Source: Mycolicibacterium madagascariense
GTDB lineage: Bacteria > Actinomycetota > Actinomycetes > Mycobacteriales > Mycobacteriaceae
Direction of reading: 5' to 3'
Assembly: GCF_010729665.1 (NCBI RefSeq)
Contig: NZ_AP022610.1
Location: 4,402,001-4,466,000, forward strand
Length of the DNA: 64,000 bases
A program made the translations under genes and the position numbers. Positions 12,391 through 22,127 of the stretch are shown in pieces. How positions within the stretch are numbered: the stretch's first letter is position 1; every line of letters begins with the position of its first letter. A model generated the notes under the pieces. The model was not told where the DNA came from. It did not search any database and saw only the letters and a program-made list of their open reading frames with translations.

Positions 12391-13539
12391 CTATCCCAGC
12401 AGTTGCTGCAGACGCTCCAGCGGAAGGCGGGGCGAGCGATGCCCGTCGCGACCCGTCATGTCCTGGTTCACGACCAGCGCGTTCAGCACCGCCTCCTCGA
12501 CCGACTGCACGACCGCGGCGTAGAACGCATCCATGCGCCCCCACGGCAGGAAGCTCATGGTGCCGAACTCGTCGTCCGCCGGCGCGCCCAGCGGAAACGC
12601 GCTCAGCAGTCCGTCGGCATCAGCCGTCGAGAACGCCAGGAAGATGTCGCCCGAGAAGTGGCTGCCCGTCGTCCCGGTCCGCGCCAGACCGAGCGGCACC
12701 CGGCGTGCCACCGCCTTGCACTGGCCCGGCAGCAGCGGCGCGTCGGTCGCCACGATCACGATCACCGACCCGGCCCCCGGCGGTGGCCGCACCCCGAGAT
12801 CGGCGGCGAACCAGTCGGAGTCCAACGGATTGTCGTCGGCCAACGCATCGCCGACATGTCGGCCCGCGACGGTCAACTCGTGCCGCGCCCCGAAGTTCGC
12901 CTGCACGAACGCCGCCACGGTGAAGGCGTGCGAGCCGTAAGCCACACTGCGCGAGGCGGTTCCGTTGCCGCCGGAGAATTCATAGCAGTTCATCCCGGTG
13001 CCCCCGCCGACCGAACCCTCGGCCACGGGGCCGGACGCCGCGGCGTCGAGCGCGGCCTCGGCGTGTTCCGGTCGCACGTGTCCGCCGTTGATGTCGTTCA
13101 GGTAGCCGTCCCACGTCTCGGCGCACACCGGGAGCAGCCACTGCTTCGCGAGCTGCGGGTGGACCCGGTTCACCCAGCTCACCGCACCCAAGTGGCAGGC
13201 GCCGACGGCGTGCGTATTCGACAGCACGATCGGCAGATTGAACGCGCCGGACTCCTCGATCCACGTCGTCCCGGTCATCTCGCCGTTGCCGTTGAGCGAA
13301 TGCCATCCCGCCGCGCAGGGTCGGCCGACACCGGAGCGTCCGCGCGGCAGGATCGCGGTGACGCCGGTGCGGACGGCGTCACCCTCGATCAGCGTGACGG
13401 TTCCGACCTCGACACCGGGGACGTCGGTGATGGCGTTCAATGGCCCCGGTAGGCCGGGCAGCGGGATGCCGAGTCCGCGGGCCCGCGGACGTCCGTCGGT
13501 CGTGTGCGTGTGGGATGCGGTCACACCCTTGCCTAGCAC
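12391..13539 (-). CDS. P1-family (DmpA-like) aminopeptidase
   Basis: Ntn-type hydrolase of peptidase family P1 (382 residues). These enzymes self-cleave before a serine to yield alpha and beta chains and hydrolyse N-terminal D-Ala/Gly or beta-peptides. The family block GSVGGGTGMNCYEFSGG is present. The likely cleavage site is Gly257-Ser258 in AGSVIVIVATDAPLL, leaving a beta chain of about 125 residues as in DmpA, followed by RRVPLGLARTG. The start is uncertain: GTG at 13539, or GTG at 13524. It sits alone between yceI and fbiC. The natural substrate is unknown. Confidence 0.88.
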   Translation of the reverse strand: MLGKGVTASHTHTTDGRPRARGLGIPLPGLPGPLNAITDVPGVEVGTVTLIEGDAVRTGVTAILPRGRSGVGRPCAAGWHSLNGNGEMTGTTWIEESGAFNLPIVLSNTHAVGACHLGAVSWVNRVHPQLAKQWLLPVCAETWDGYLNDINGGHVRPEHAEAALDAAASGPVAEGSVGGGTGMNCYEFSGGNGTASRSVAYGSHAFTVAAFVQANFGARHELTVAGRHVGDALADDNPLDSDWFAADLGVRPPPGAGSVIVIVATDAPLLPGQCKAVARRVPLGLARTGTTGSHFSGDIFLAFSTADADGLLSAFPLGAPADDEFGTMSFLPWGRMDAFYAAVVQSVEEAVLNALVVNQDMTGRDGHRSPRLPLERLQQLLG

Positions 13540-13650
13540 AGCGTTTCAGCCGACGTCACCCCGGACGGCAGCGGCCGCGGGCGAGCGTGCGCCAACGCCG
13601 ACCGCGCGGCGGCGTGTGCGGTGCAAATACGCACGCTCGCGCGGAACGGG

Positions 13651-16251
13651 TCAGGCGGCGAGCGCCTCGTAGGTGGTGCTGCGCTGGCGGGCCGGCCTGC
13701 CGATGCCCTCGGCGATCGACACCAGTTCCTCGACCGACTTCGCCGAGCCGTTCTCCGAGCCGGCCATCCGCGAGATGGTCTCCTCCATCAGCGTGCCGCC
13801 CAGGTCGTTGGCTCCTCCGTTGAGCATCACCTGCGTGCGCTCGACGCCGAGCTTGACCCAGCTGGTCTGGATGTTGGAGATCCTGCCGTGCAACATGATT
13901 CGAGCCAACGCGTGGACGGCGCGGTTGTCGCGGTGCGTCGGGCCGGGTCGCGCGCCACCGGCGAGGTAGAGCGGCGAGGACTGGTGCACGAACGGCAGCG
14001 GCACGAACTCCGTGAATCCGCCGGTGCGGTCCTGGATGTCGCGCAGCACGTTGAGGTGTCCGACCCAGTGTCGCGGGGTGTCGACATGGCCGTACATCAT
14101 CGTCGAGCTGGACCGCAGGCCCACCTCGTGGGCGGTCGTGATGACCTCGATCCACGCCGACGTCGGCAGCTTGCCCTTGGTCAGCACCCAGCGCACCTCG
14201 TCGTCGAGGATCTCCGCGGCCGTGCCGGGAATCGAGCCGAGACCCGCCTCGCGCAGGGTGGTCAACCACTCGCGAATGCTGGTGCCGCTCTTGGTCACTC
14301 CGTTGGAGATCTCCATCGGCGAGAACGCGTGCACGTGCATCGACGGCACCCGCGCCTTGACCGCGCGCACCAGATCCGCGTAGCCGGTGACGGGCAGTTC
14401 GGGGTCGATGCCACCCTGCATGCAGACCTCGGTGGCCCCGGCGACGTGCGCCTCCCACGCCCGGTTCGCGACCTCCTCGGTGGACAGCGAGAACGCGTCG
14501 GCATCGCCCTTGCGCTGAGCGAACGCGCAGAACCGGCAGCCGGTGTAGCAGATGTTGGTGAAGTTGATGTTGCGGTTCACCACGAACGTCACGTCGTCAC
14601 CGACCACGTCACGACGCAGCGAATCAGCAAGCGCGGCAACGGCATCCAGCGCCGGACCGTCCGCGGTGGCCAGTGCGTGATACTCGTCGTCGCTGCAGCC
14701 CGCGGGGTTGCGCTCGGCCGAGCGCAGCGCCGCGAGCACGTCGGTGTCGATGCGTTCGGGGGCGCGCGCCGCCAGCTCGCTGACCTTGGCGCGGATCGAC
14801 TCCCAGTCGCCGAACGCGCTGCCGAGGTCGCTGCGCGTCTCGGTGAGCCGGCCCTCGGAGTCGATCGCGGTGTTCAGATCGGTGCGGCCCAGGGACTCGG
14901 TGGCCTCGTCGGGCTCCTGCCACGGCCGGCCCACCGGGTTGACGTCGAGCGCGAAACCCGTGTCCGGGTCGGCGAGTGCGGCGACGTGACCCTGCACCCG
15001 CGGATCGATCCACGCCGCGCCGGCCTGCACGTACGGCGGCTGGGCGGTGAGGCGCTGCACCAGGTCGTAACCCGCCTCCGCGGTGACCGCCGCCAGCTCG
15101 TCCAGCGCGGGCCACGGGCGTTCGGGGTTGACGTGGTCCGGCGTCAGCGGCGACACGCCGCCCCAGTCGTCGACGCCTGCGCCGATGAGCGCCAGGCACT
15201 CGTCGCGCGACACCAGGTTCGGCGGGGCCTGAATGCGCATCTTCGGCCCCAGCACCAACCGCGTGACGGCGACGGTGGCCAGGAAGTCGTCGATCCCGGC
15301 GTCCGGGACGGTCGCCATCGCGGTGTGGTCCTTCGCGCGGAAGTTCTGCACGATGACTTCCTGCACGTGGCCAAACTCCTTGTGGGAGCGGCGGATTGCA
15401 TGCATCGTCTCGGCGCGCTCGGTCAGGTTCTCGCCGATGCCAACCAGCAGGCCCGTTGTGAAGGGCACCGACAGCCGGCCCGCGTCGTCGAGCGTGCGCA
15501 GCCGCACCGTCGGGTCCTTGTCGGGGCTGCCGTAGTGGGCCAGGCCCTTCGTCTCGTACAACCGTCGCGACGTGGTCTCCAGCATCATTCCCATCGACGG
15601 CGCGACGGGCTTGAGGCGCGAGAGCTCCGACCAGCTCATCACCCCGGGGTTCAGGTGCGGCAGTAGACCGGTCTCCTCGAGCACGCGGATCGCCATCGCG
15701 CGGACGTAGTCGAGCGTCGAGTCATAACCGCGCTCGTCGAGCCACTGCTTGGCCTCGTCCCATCGCGTCTCGGGTCGGTCCCCGAGCGTGAACAGTGCTT
15801 CCTTGCAACCCAATTCGGCACCCTTGCGGGCGACGTCGAGGATCTCGTCGGGCTCCATGTACATGCCCTTGCCCTGCGCGCGCAACTTGCCGGGCACCGT
15901 GACGAACGTGCAGTAGTGGCACGTGTCGCGACACAGATGCGTGACGGGGATGAAGACCTTGCGGGAGTAACTCACCGGGAGCTTGCCCGTCGGCCCGAAC
16001 CGGCCGGCGGCCTGCAGACCGGCGTCGCGGACCCGTGCGGCGCTGGACATCAGGTCGTCCAGATCGGCGCCCCGCGCCGTCATCGCGATGGCGGCCTCGT
16101 CGACGTTGAGTGCCACCCCGTCCCGCGCCCGTCGCAACACACGACGCAGAGCAGCTGGACTTGGCGACGAGGCGCTCGAATCCAACGGTGCGGACTTGGG
16201 TGGGACCACGGGGCTGGGGAGATCGGCGCCGCGCTGGGGGTTCAGAGCCAC
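13651..16251 (-). CDS. fbiC: FO synthase FbiC
   Basis: Bifunctional radical-SAM enzyme (866 residues) making 7,8-didemethyl-8-hydroxy-5-deazariboflavin (FO), the chromophore of coenzyme F420, from tyrosine and a flavin-pathway pyrimidine. Two radical-SAM halves are fused in actinobacteria. The CofG half has CRDTCHYC (Cys107, 111, 114) and the CofH half has CYTGCRFC (Cys568, 572, 575). The length is close to M. tuberculosis FbiC. The GTG at 16251 gives a leader ending in a conserved [13 protein letters not shown] block; AGAGGA sits unusually close to it. F420 consumers in this window include the Rv1155-like protein near 45 kb. Confidence 0.97.
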   Translation of the reverse strand: MALNPQRGADLPSPVVPPKSAPLDSSASSPSPAALRRVLRRARDGVALNVDEAAIAMTARGADLDDLMSSAARVRDAGLQAAGRFGPTGKLPVSYSRKVFIPVTHLCRDTCHYCTFVTVPGKLRAQGKGMYMEPDEILDVARKGAELGCKEALFTLGDRPETRWDEAKQWLDERGYDSTLDYVRAMAIRVLEETGLLPHLNPGVMSWSELSRLKPVAPSMGMMLETTSRRLYETKGLAHYGSPDKDPTVRLRTLDDAGRLSVPFTTGLLVGIGENLTERAETMHAIRRSHKEFGHVQEVIVQNFRAKDHTAMATVPDAGIDDFLATVAVTRLVLGPKMRIQAPPNLVSRDECLALIGAGVDDWGGVSPLTPDHVNPERPWPALDELAAVTAEAGYDLVQRLTAQPPYVQAGAAWIDPRVQGHVAALADPDTGFALDVNPVGRPWQEPDEATESLGRTDLNTAIDSEGRLTETRSDLGSAFGDWESIRAKVSELAARAPERIDTDVLAALRSAERNPAGCSDDEYHALATADGPALDAVAALADSLRRDVVGDDVTFVVNRNINFTNICYTGCRFCAFAQRKGDADAFSLSTEEVANRAWEAHVAGATEVCMQGGIDPELPVTGYADLVRAVKARVPSMHVHAFSPMEISNGVTKSGTSIREWLTTLREAGLGSIPGTAAEILDDEVRWVLTKGKLPTSAWIEVITTAHEVGLRSSSTMMYGHVDTPRHWVGHLNVLRDIQDRTGGFTEFVPLPFVHQSSPLYLAGGARPGPTHRDNRAVHALARIMLHGRISNIQTSWVKLGVERTQVMLNGGANDLGGTLMEETISRMAGSENGSAKSVEELVSIAEGIGRPARQRSTTYEALAA

Positions 16252-16414
16252 TCCTCTGTAACCCCGCGGTCGTCGATAATCATCCGTGCGTCCCGCGATC
16301 GGAAACCTTCGTCCCTGACATGGTGGTCACAGTAGTCGTCGCAGAGCGACCCGGGCGGCCCCCTGGCCTTGTAGGTTCATCACCATCGGGCCCCTGGCGT
16401 TGGGAGAGTCGCGC

Positions 16415-17512
16415 ATGAGAACGTCCACCGGTCTGCGCCTCCTCACGGCGTCGGTCGCCGTCTCCGCCAGCGTGCTCTGCGTTCCGCCGTCTGGACCGAC
16501 GGTTCCCCACCCCCGCCACGTCGAGATGGCGACGGCGTCGCCGCGGGTCGCCCTCGCCGCCGCCGTCCGCACGATGGCCTCCGCGCCCCCGAATCCTGCG
16601 CACGTGGTGGCGGCGACGGCGGCCATCGACCGCATCGATCCCGCGGTCGGCCGCGCCGCAGCCGCTCGCCAACCCGAGTTGCGGGCGGCCGCCTCCGCCG
16701 CGCTGGCGGTGCCCCAGAACTCGGCCTCGAACGCGATCGACGCGATCTACCAGTCCGCCCGGGGTGCGGTGACGTACGGCGTGCAACTCGCGAGCTACGT
16801 GCTGCAGTTCGTCCCGCTCGGCTACCTGATCAGCGACCAGCTCAACATCCTGTATTACAACCTGGGTCTACCCATCGCCGACAGCATCGTCTATGGGTTG
16901 ATCGATCCGGTGGTGAACGACCCGCTCAACCCCGCGGTGTACGTCAACGGGATCGCCACCGTCGGCCAGACGACCGTCAACGCGGCCATCAACACCGCAG
17001 TCGCGGAGTTCAACAACTTCTTCGGCTGGCTCATCCCGCCGCTGCCACCCGTTGCTGCCGTCAAGTCCGTGGCTGCGGCCGGCACGACAGGGGTGTCCGG
17101 TGTCGGCACGACGCCTGGTCTGAAGAAAGCCGGTGTCACGCAGGTCCCCAAGGCGACCGGAACCCAGAAGCCGGACGACGCCAACTCCGTCGCGGACGCC
17201 ACCGAACCCACCGGCTCCACCGACGCCGCCGACTCCACTGACGCCGCCGACTCGACCAAAGCCCCCAAACCCACTGACGCCGCCGACTCGACGAAGACCA
17301 CTGGCTCCACCAAGGCCCCCAAACCCACGAAGGCCTCCGGACACACATCGACTGCACCATCCGTCACGAAAAGTGACGAGCCGGCGAGCCCCGGCGATGC
17401 CGAGAAGCACCCTGGCAAGAAGAGTCGCGACCATGGCGCCGGGAAGGGCTCGGCAGACGCCTCCACCGATAGCAAGCCAGCCAAGGCAGAGGCGTCCGTC
17501 AGAAGGCACTAA
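16415..17512 (+). CDS. Exported protein with Thr/Ser/Lys/Pro tail
   Basis: A 365-residue protein I can describe but not name. The N-terminus (MRTSTGLRLLTASVAVSASV) looks like a signal sequence. The folded part, about residues 90-215, contains VPLGYLISDQLNILYYNLGL and YVNGIATVGQTTVNAAINTA, a pattern I associate with mycobacterial PE/PPE-linked and other exported proteins. The C-terminal 140 residues are low-complexity, with repeats such as DAADST and KAPKPT and many lysines, and are probably disordered and possibly glycosylated. The ATG at 16415 has GGGAGAG upstream. It is divergent from fbiC, at the place where M. tuberculosis carries PE12. Confidence 0.7.
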   Translation: MRTSTGLRLLTASVAVSASVLCVPPSGPTVPHPRHVEMATASPRVALAAAVRTMASAPPNPAHVVAATAAIDRIDPAVGRAAAARQPELRAAASAALAVPQNSASNAIDAIYQSARGAVTYGVQLASYVLQFVPLGYLISDQLNILYYNLGLPIADSIVYGLIDPVVNDPLNPAVYVNGIATVGQTTVNAAINTAVAEFNNFFGWLIPPLPPVAAVKSVAAAGTTGVSGVGTTPGLKKAGVTQVPKATGTQKPDDANSVADATEPTGSTDAADSTDAADSTKAPKPTDAADSTKTTGSTKAPKPTKASGHTSTAPSVTKSDEPASPGDAEKHPGKKSRDHGAGKGSADASTDSKPAKAEASVRRH

Positions 17513-17584
17513 TGCCCACCTCTGAGCGAATCGCTTTGTGCAACTGCGGCTTTCGACGCTCGGGGGGCGGGGTGATGTCGGTGG

Positions 17585-17600
17585 TCGAAGGTATGTTCGA
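17585..17600. promoter_or_regulatory. LexA (SOS) box
   Basis: TCGAAGGTATGTTCGA matches the mycobacterial LexA box consensus TCGAAC-N4-GTTCGA with one mismatch, three bases before the chosen start of the DUF222/HNH gene. SOS boxes ahead of 13E12-family genes are established in M. tuberculosis, so DNA-damage control of this gene is likely. Confidence 0.75.
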
Positions 17601-17603
17601 AGG

Positions 17604-19427
17604 GTGGATGGGGACGGTGACCGCGCGGTGCTCGAGCGCTACCTCGCGGCCTCCGACGCCGTCGCCGCCTTGAGCCTGGAGTCCTTCGGCGACACCGAAC
17701 TGTTGGGGGCGTTGGGGGAATTGGAGGTCGCCGACCGGCGCCGCGCGGCGTTGATCCACCAGATCCTGGCCCGGTTGTCCCGCGAAGCCAACCCCGTCAC
17801 CCTGGGCGGCACGTCCTGGAAGGCGCTGCTGAAGATCACGGCCGTCGATGCCCAGCGCCGGCTCGATCACGCCCGCGATCTGGGGCCGCGGGTCTCCCTG
17901 ATCGGCGAAACCCAGGAGCCGGTGCTGCCGTTGGTGGCCGCCCTGGTCGCCCAGGGCGCGATCGGGGCCGACCACGTGGTCAGGATTCGGGAGTTCTTCG
18001 CCAAGCTGCCGTCCTGGGTGACGGTGGCCGACCGGGAGGGGTGTGAGGCGTCGTTGGCGTTGCAGGCCCCCGGGTTGACCCCGGAGGAGTTGAAGAAGGT
18101 CGCCGACAAGTTGTTGACCTACCTCGATCAGGACGGCCCCGAACCCGACGACACCGATCCGGCACCGCCGAGCGGGTCCTTGGCGTTGGGGCCGCAACGC
18201 TCTGATGGGATGAGCGTGCTCAGCGGGGAACTCGATCCCGAGGCGCGGGCGGTGTGGGAGGCGATCTACGCCAAGTTGGCCGCCCCGGGGATGTGCAACC
18301 GCGACGACCCTCATCCGTGTGTATCCGGGACCCCGAGCCGGGAGCAGATCGAGGGAGATCATCGGTCGCTGGGGCGGCGTCAGCTCGATGCGATGGTCGC
18401 CGTGGGCCGGATGGTGCTGCAGTCGGGCACGTTGGGTCAGCACAACGGGTTGCCGGTGACGGTGATCATCAGCACCACCCTGCAAGATCTGGAAGCCGCC
18501 GCCGGTCTGCCGCAGACACCGCCCCCGGCGGCGACCCTGTTCGAGGAGGAAGTGGGCGGGCCTGAGGGCGCTGAGCCTGAGCCCGCGGCCACCGAGCCTG
18601 AGCCCGCAGCCACCACCCCAGCCGCCGAGCCCGCGGCCACCGAGCCCGAGCCCGCTGCGGCCGCCTCGGAGACTGAGCCCGCAGCCACCACCCCAGCCAC
18701 CCAGCACAAGCCCGCGGCCCCCGAGCCCGCTGCAGGCACCTCAAAGCCCGAGGCCGCGGCCGAGCAAGATCCAGCCGCCGCGCCGCAAAACGACACAGAG
18801 CCCGCCGGGGCCGAGCTTGAGTCAGACGCCAACAGCACCCCCGCACCGTCCGAGCCCGCACCCGTCGAGCCCGCCGCGGTCAGCCAGCCCGCGCCGCCCA
18901 GCGCACCATCCCCGGCACCAACCCCCGCGCCACCCCCCGCACCGCGCCCCGCGACCTCTAGGACCGCGGTCACCGCTGGGGGCACCGTGCTGCCCATGCG
19001 TGACGTCATCCGCATGGCATCCCACGCCTACCACTACCTCACGGTCTTCGACCGCCACACCAACGAGGTGCTCTACTGCGGGCGGACCAAGCGCATCGCC
19101 CCACCGGCGCACCGCATCGTGCTCTACGCCCGCGACCGCGGCTGCACCAAACCCGGCTGCACCGTCCCGGCCTTCGGCACCCAGGTCAACCACGTCAACG
19201 GCTGGGCCAAACACGGCGGCCAGACCAACGTCAACGAAGAAGTCCTGGCCTGCCCACCAGACAACCGCCTCGCCGAATACGGCTGGACGGTCACCATCAC
19301 ACCCCAAGGGGTGCAATGGATCCCACCCCCAGAACTCGACACCGGCCAACCCCGACTCAACTACTACCACCACCCCGAACGCCTCCTCGGCAGACCCGGG
19401 GCGGAGGGAAAGGACGCGCCCCCATGA
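17604..19427 (+). CDS. 13E12-family DUF222/HNH endonuclease-like
   Basis: Member of the mycobacterial 13E12 repeat family (607 residues). A DUF222 domain (about residues 10-310; ALGELEVADRRRAALIHQIL, QLDAMVAVGRMVLQSG) precedes a C-terminal HNH nuclease module (YARDRGCTKPGCTVPAFGTQ, VNHVNGWAKHGGQTNVNEEV, ACPPDNRL). Between them lies an inserted tract of about 130 residues rich in Glu-Pro-Ala-Ala-Thr repeats. The GTG at 17604 was chosen because the SOS box lies directly before it; a longer frame to 17538 would place the box in coding DNA. Proteins of this type are multicopy in mycobacteria and their role is unresolved. Confidence 0.88.
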   Translation: MDGDGDRAVLERYLAASDAVAALSLESFGDTELLGALGELEVADRRRAALIHQILARLSREANPVTLGGTSWKALLKITAVDAQRRLDHARDLGPRVSLIGETQEPVLPLVAALVAQGAIGADHVVRIREFFAKLPSWVTVADREGCEASLALQAPGLTPEELKKVADKLLTYLDQDGPEPDDTDPAPPSGSLALGPQRSDGMSVLSGELDPEARAVWEAIYAKLAAPGMCNRDDPHPCVSGTPSREQIEGDHRSLGRRQLDAMVAVGRMVLQSGTLGQHNGLPVTVIISTTLQDLEAAAGLPQTPPPAATLFEEEVGGPEGAEPEPAATEPEPAATTPAAEPAATEPEPAAAASETEPAATTPATQHKPAAPEPAAGTSKPEAAAEQDPAAAPQNDTEPAGAELESDANSTPAPSEPAPVEPAAVSQPAPPSAPSPAPTPAPPPAPRPATSRTAVTAGGTVLPMRDVIRMASHAYHYLTVFDRHTNEVLYCGRTKRIAPPAHRIVLYARDRGCTKPGCTVPAFGTQVNHVNGWAKHGGQTNVNEEVLACPPDNRLAEYGWTVTITPQGVQWIPPPELDTGQPRLNYYHHPERLLGRPGAEGKDAPP

Positions 19428-19438
19428 GCCGCCGAACG

Positions 19439-19873
19439 CTACGCGCCCGCCCGCTGAGTCAGCCGCCACAGCACGTATGCCGGCGGCCCGCCTCCGAGTA
19501 CGACGAACACGATCGGCGCGAGTTGCATCACTCCGGCGCCGCTGAGGACGATGTCACCGCCCGGGCCGCCGAAGGTCAGCCCAAGGGAGGTGGCCAGCCA
19601 TGCCCACAAGGGCAGGGCCGCCAGCCGCGGGTTGTGCCCCCACTGCAGTGCGGCCCACACCAGCGAGGCATTGACGATGCCACTGAGCAACCCACTGATG
19701 GGAAACGGGATGGCCCCGAGGTACAGCGGCAACAAGAACGCCCCGGAGACAGCCGACAGCACACCGTCGATGGTCAGGACGGCGAGAACGACGAATCGCA
19801 CCGAAGCCAGTGGTGCCGGGGTCGTCAGGTGGGAACGCTGTCGAGCAGCCCCACCAGCGAGCCGACGACCCAC
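19439..19873 (-). CDS. Small integral membrane protein (Rv1171-like)
   Basis: Hydrophobic protein of up to 144 residues with about four membrane segments (VRFVVLAVLTIDGVLSAVSG, GAIPFPISGLLSGIVNASLV, LAALPLWAWLATSLGLTFGG, MQLAPIVFVVLGGGPPAYVL). It occupies the position of Rv1171, next to mshB, but I know no function. The start is uncertain: the GTG at 19873 lies inside the preceding 35-codon gene in another frame, while the GTG at 19801 would give 120 residues and still keep all membrane segments. Translational coupling to the small gene is likely. Confidence 0.75.
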   Translation of the reverse strand: MGRRLAGGAARQRSHLTTPAPLASVRFVVLAVLTIDGVLSAVSGAFLLPLYLGAIPFPISGLLSGIVNASLVWAALQWGHNPRLAALPLWAWLATSLGLTFGGPGGDIVLSGAGVMQLAPIVFVVLGGGPPAYVLWRLTQRAGA

Positions 19874-19932
19874 TGGAAATTGTCCAAGCGGTCCTGCCAG
19901 TGCTGCAGGTTGGGATCCAGATCCGGGTCCAT
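19825..19932 (-). CDS. 35-residue conserved-looking small protein
   Basis: A short gene on the mshB strand. The ATG at 19932 is preceded by GAGGAGG with an eight-base spacer, and the frame encodes 35 residues starting MDPDLDPNLQHWQDRLDNFQ, ending in a TGA at 19825. The composition (acidic start, aromatic helix, hydrophobic VVGSLVGLL end) looks like a genuine microprotein, perhaps a membrane-associated helix. It sits 55 bases after mshB and overlaps the longest reading of the membrane-protein gene, so the three probably form one operon. Function is unknown. Confidence 0.65.
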   Translation of the reverse strand: MDPDLDPNLQHWQDRLDNFQWVVGSLVGLLDSVPT

Positions 19933-19987
19933 CGCCATCGCCTCCTCGGGCCGCCGATTGATGGCAGCGTACTCCCTCACTCCGTTG

Positions 19988-20866
19988 CTATTCCAGGGTC
20001 AATCCGCTCAACAGGTCGGTTTCCCATCCGCGGTGGTCCCGCTCGCCCGCGGCCCCCGAAACGAGCACGAAGTGTTCGCTGGCAGAGATCGGCAGTGCGA
20101 TGTCGTTGGACAGCGCGCAGGCCCGGCCCGTGGCTTCCACGGTCACTTGGGTGGCATGCGCGCGAAGAGCCGCGACCTTGGCGTCGCGGCTGCCCGGCGC
20201 CTCGACGACGGCGTCGATGTCCGCATCGGCGTACGCGAAGTCGAATTCCTCGTCGGTGAGCCGCCACCCGGCGGGCAGGTCCATCTCGGCGAGTTCGGCC
20301 ATGCCCGCGTCGAGGGCGCTGCGCGCAGTGACCGTCCAGTAGAACTTGGGCACGTGCCAGGGCTCGCCCGCGTGGTCCGGTCCGGCCGCGGCGGCCACGG
20401 CCGCCGTCGTCACCTCGTGGGCATGAACGTGGTCGGGGTGGCCGTACCCGCCGTTGGGGTCGTAGGTGACGACGACGTGCGGGCGCAACTCGCGGATGAT
20501 CGCGACGAGCGCACCGACGGCCTCCCCGGCGTCCGCGTCGACGAACCGCTGCCGACGCCGTGGCGGCGTCCCGACCATGCCCGAATCGCGCCAGCGGCCC
20601 GCGCCCCCGAGGAATCGCGGCTCGTCGATCCCCAATTCGGCCAGCGCCGAAGTCAATTCGCCGATGCGGTAGCCGCCGAGCTGGTCGGCACCGTCGACGG
20701 CCAATTGCGCGAAGCGCTCGCCGATCACCTCACCCTCCTCACCGAGCGTGCACGTGACGACCTGCACGCGCGCCCCCTGCCCGGCATAGTGGGCGATCGT
20801 GGCGCCGGTGGTCAGGGACTCGTCGTCGGGATGGGCGTGGACGAACAACAACCGTGGCGTCTCCAT
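19988..20866 (-). CDS. mshB: Mycothiol deacetylase MshB
   Basis: Zinc-dependent deacetylase (292 residues) that removes acetyl from GlcNAc-Ins, the second committed step of mycothiol biosynthesis, in the cytosol. The metal motif AHPDDES is at residues 11-17 (His12, Asp15), and the third ligand His is in [13 protein letters not shown]. Length and order match Rv1170. The ATG at 20866 opens the family N-terminus [16 protein letters not shown] and lies 22 bases from the divergent ClC gene, so the two promoters must overlap. Confidence 0.96.
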   Translation of the reverse strand: METPRLLFVHAHPDDESLTTGATIAHYAGQGARVQVVTCTLGEEGEVIGERFAQLAVDGADQLGGYRIGELTSALAELGIDEPRFLGGAGRWRDSGMVGTPPRRRQRFVDADAGEAVGALVAIIRELRPHVVVTYDPNGGYGHPDHVHAHEVTTAAVAAAAGPDHAGEPWHVPKFYWTVTARSALDAGMAELAEMDLPAGWRLTDEEFDFAYADADIDAVVEAPGSRDAKVAALRAHATQVTVEATGRACALSNDIALPISASEHFVLVSGAAGERDHRGWETDLLSGLTLE

Positions 20867-20888
20867 GGGCTCAAGATAGATTCACCCC

Positions 20889-22127
20889 GTGACCCGCCGC
20901 ACGGTTGAGTACGGGTGCGCCGTCATCGTCATCGGGCTCCTGGCCGGCGTCGCGGGGGCGGCGACCACGCTCCTGCTGCACTGGATAGAACATCTCGTCT
21001 ACGACTACTCCTACGGCACGCTGCTCACCGGGGTCGGCCACAGCAGCCCGGTCCGCCGGGCCCTCGGGCCGATGTTCGGCGGCGCCCTCGCCGGAGCCGG
21101 CTGGTGGTGGCTGAGACGCAGGGCCGACGTCCCGACGCTGGCGACGACGATCCGCACGCGCGCGCCGATCCCGCGGTGGCGCCTGTCGATCGACGCCGGG
21201 TTGCAGGTGTTGCTGGTCGGCTCAGGTGCGTCGTTGGGTCGCGAGGGCGCTCCCCGACAGCTCGCTGCCACGCTCGGTGACCTCGGGACGTCGCGGTGGG
21301 CGCTGACCCCGAGTGACCGGGAGATTCTGCTCGCGTGCGCGGCGGGCGCGGGACTCGGGGCGGTGTACAGCGTGCCGCTGGGCGGTGCGCTCTACGCGGC
21401 GCGCATCGTGCTCGGCTCCTGGCAACCGAAGGCCATCGGCACGGCGCTGATCACCTCGAGCCTCGCCGTCGCGGTGTCCGCGCCCGTGACGCACCTCGAG
21501 CACTCCGTGGTGTGGCCCAACGCGAGCCTCTCGTACCTGTTCGTCTTCTTCGGGTGCGCCGTCGCCCCGGTGGCGGTGGCCGTCGGATTCGCGTTCGACA
21601 AGGTGACGGCGTGGGCGCGACCGGTGCCGCAGCGGCGGTCGTGGCCACTGATTCCCGCGATCGCCATCGCGGGCCTGGCCACCGGGATCTGCTCGATCTG
21701 GTGGCCGGAATTGCCGGGCAACGGCAGAAGCATCCTGACCGTCAGCGTCAACGCCAGCCTGACGCTGGGCGGCGCCGTCGTCATCCTGTTCCTGAAACCG
21801 TTGCTGACGGCGCTGTACCTGCGCACCGGAGCCGTGGGCGGCTTGATCACGCCTGCCTTGGCGACGGGTGCGGCGGCGGGTTCGGTCGCGGTGCTGACGC
21901 TCAATCGGCTGGCAGGGACCGGGTTCGACGTGGCGGCCCCGGCGCTGGCGTGCGCGGCGGGCGTGCTGGCGATCACGCTGCGGGCGCCGGCCTTCGCAGC
22001 CCTGTTCGTATGGGAGTTGGCCCGCCCGCCGATGTGGTTGATCGCCGTCTTCGCCGCGGCGTCGTTCACGGCACACGGCATCCGATTGCTGCGCGAGCGC
22101 AATCTCGCCCGGGGCGCGCCGCCCTAA
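20889..22127 (+). CDS. ClC-family chloride channel/transporter
   Basis: Integral membrane protein of 412 residues with about ten to twelve hydrophobic helices, matching the voltage-gated chloride channel/transporter family. The selectivity-filter region reads [12 protein letters not shown]; the glutamate in GREG is the gating residue of H+/Cl- exchangers, so exchange rather than passive conduction is plausible. A second filter-like segment [17 protein letters not shown] is present. The start is GTG 20889. There are no C-terminal CBS domains. Its TAA stop overlaps the lpqW stop from the other strand (22124-22127). Confidence 0.88.
   Translation: MTRRTVEYGCAVIVIGLLAGVAGAATTLLLHWIEHLVYDYSYGTLLTGVGHSSPVRRALGPMFGGALAGAGWWWLRRRADVPTLATTIRTRAPIPRWRLSIDAGLQVLLVGSGASLGREGAPRQLAATLGDLGTSRWALTPSDREILLACAAGAGLGAVYSVPLGGALYAARIVLGSWQPKAIGTALITSSLAVAVSAPVTHLEHSVVWPNASLSYLFVFFGCAVAPVAVAVGFAFDKVTAWARPVPQRRSWPLIPAIAIAGLATGICSIWWPELPGNGRSILTVSVNASLTLGGAVVILFLKPLLTALYLRTGAVGGLITPALATGAAAGSVAVLTLNRLAGTGFDVAAPALACAAGVLAITLRAPAFAALFVWELARPPMWLIAVFAAASFTAHGIRLLRERNLARGAPP

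Noticed and set aside
18437..19015. Ala/Gly/Ser-rich PE_PGRS-like frame on the minus strand
   Set aside because: It is the reverse of the Glu-Pro-Ala repeat in the DUF222/HNH gene, without a PE domain.
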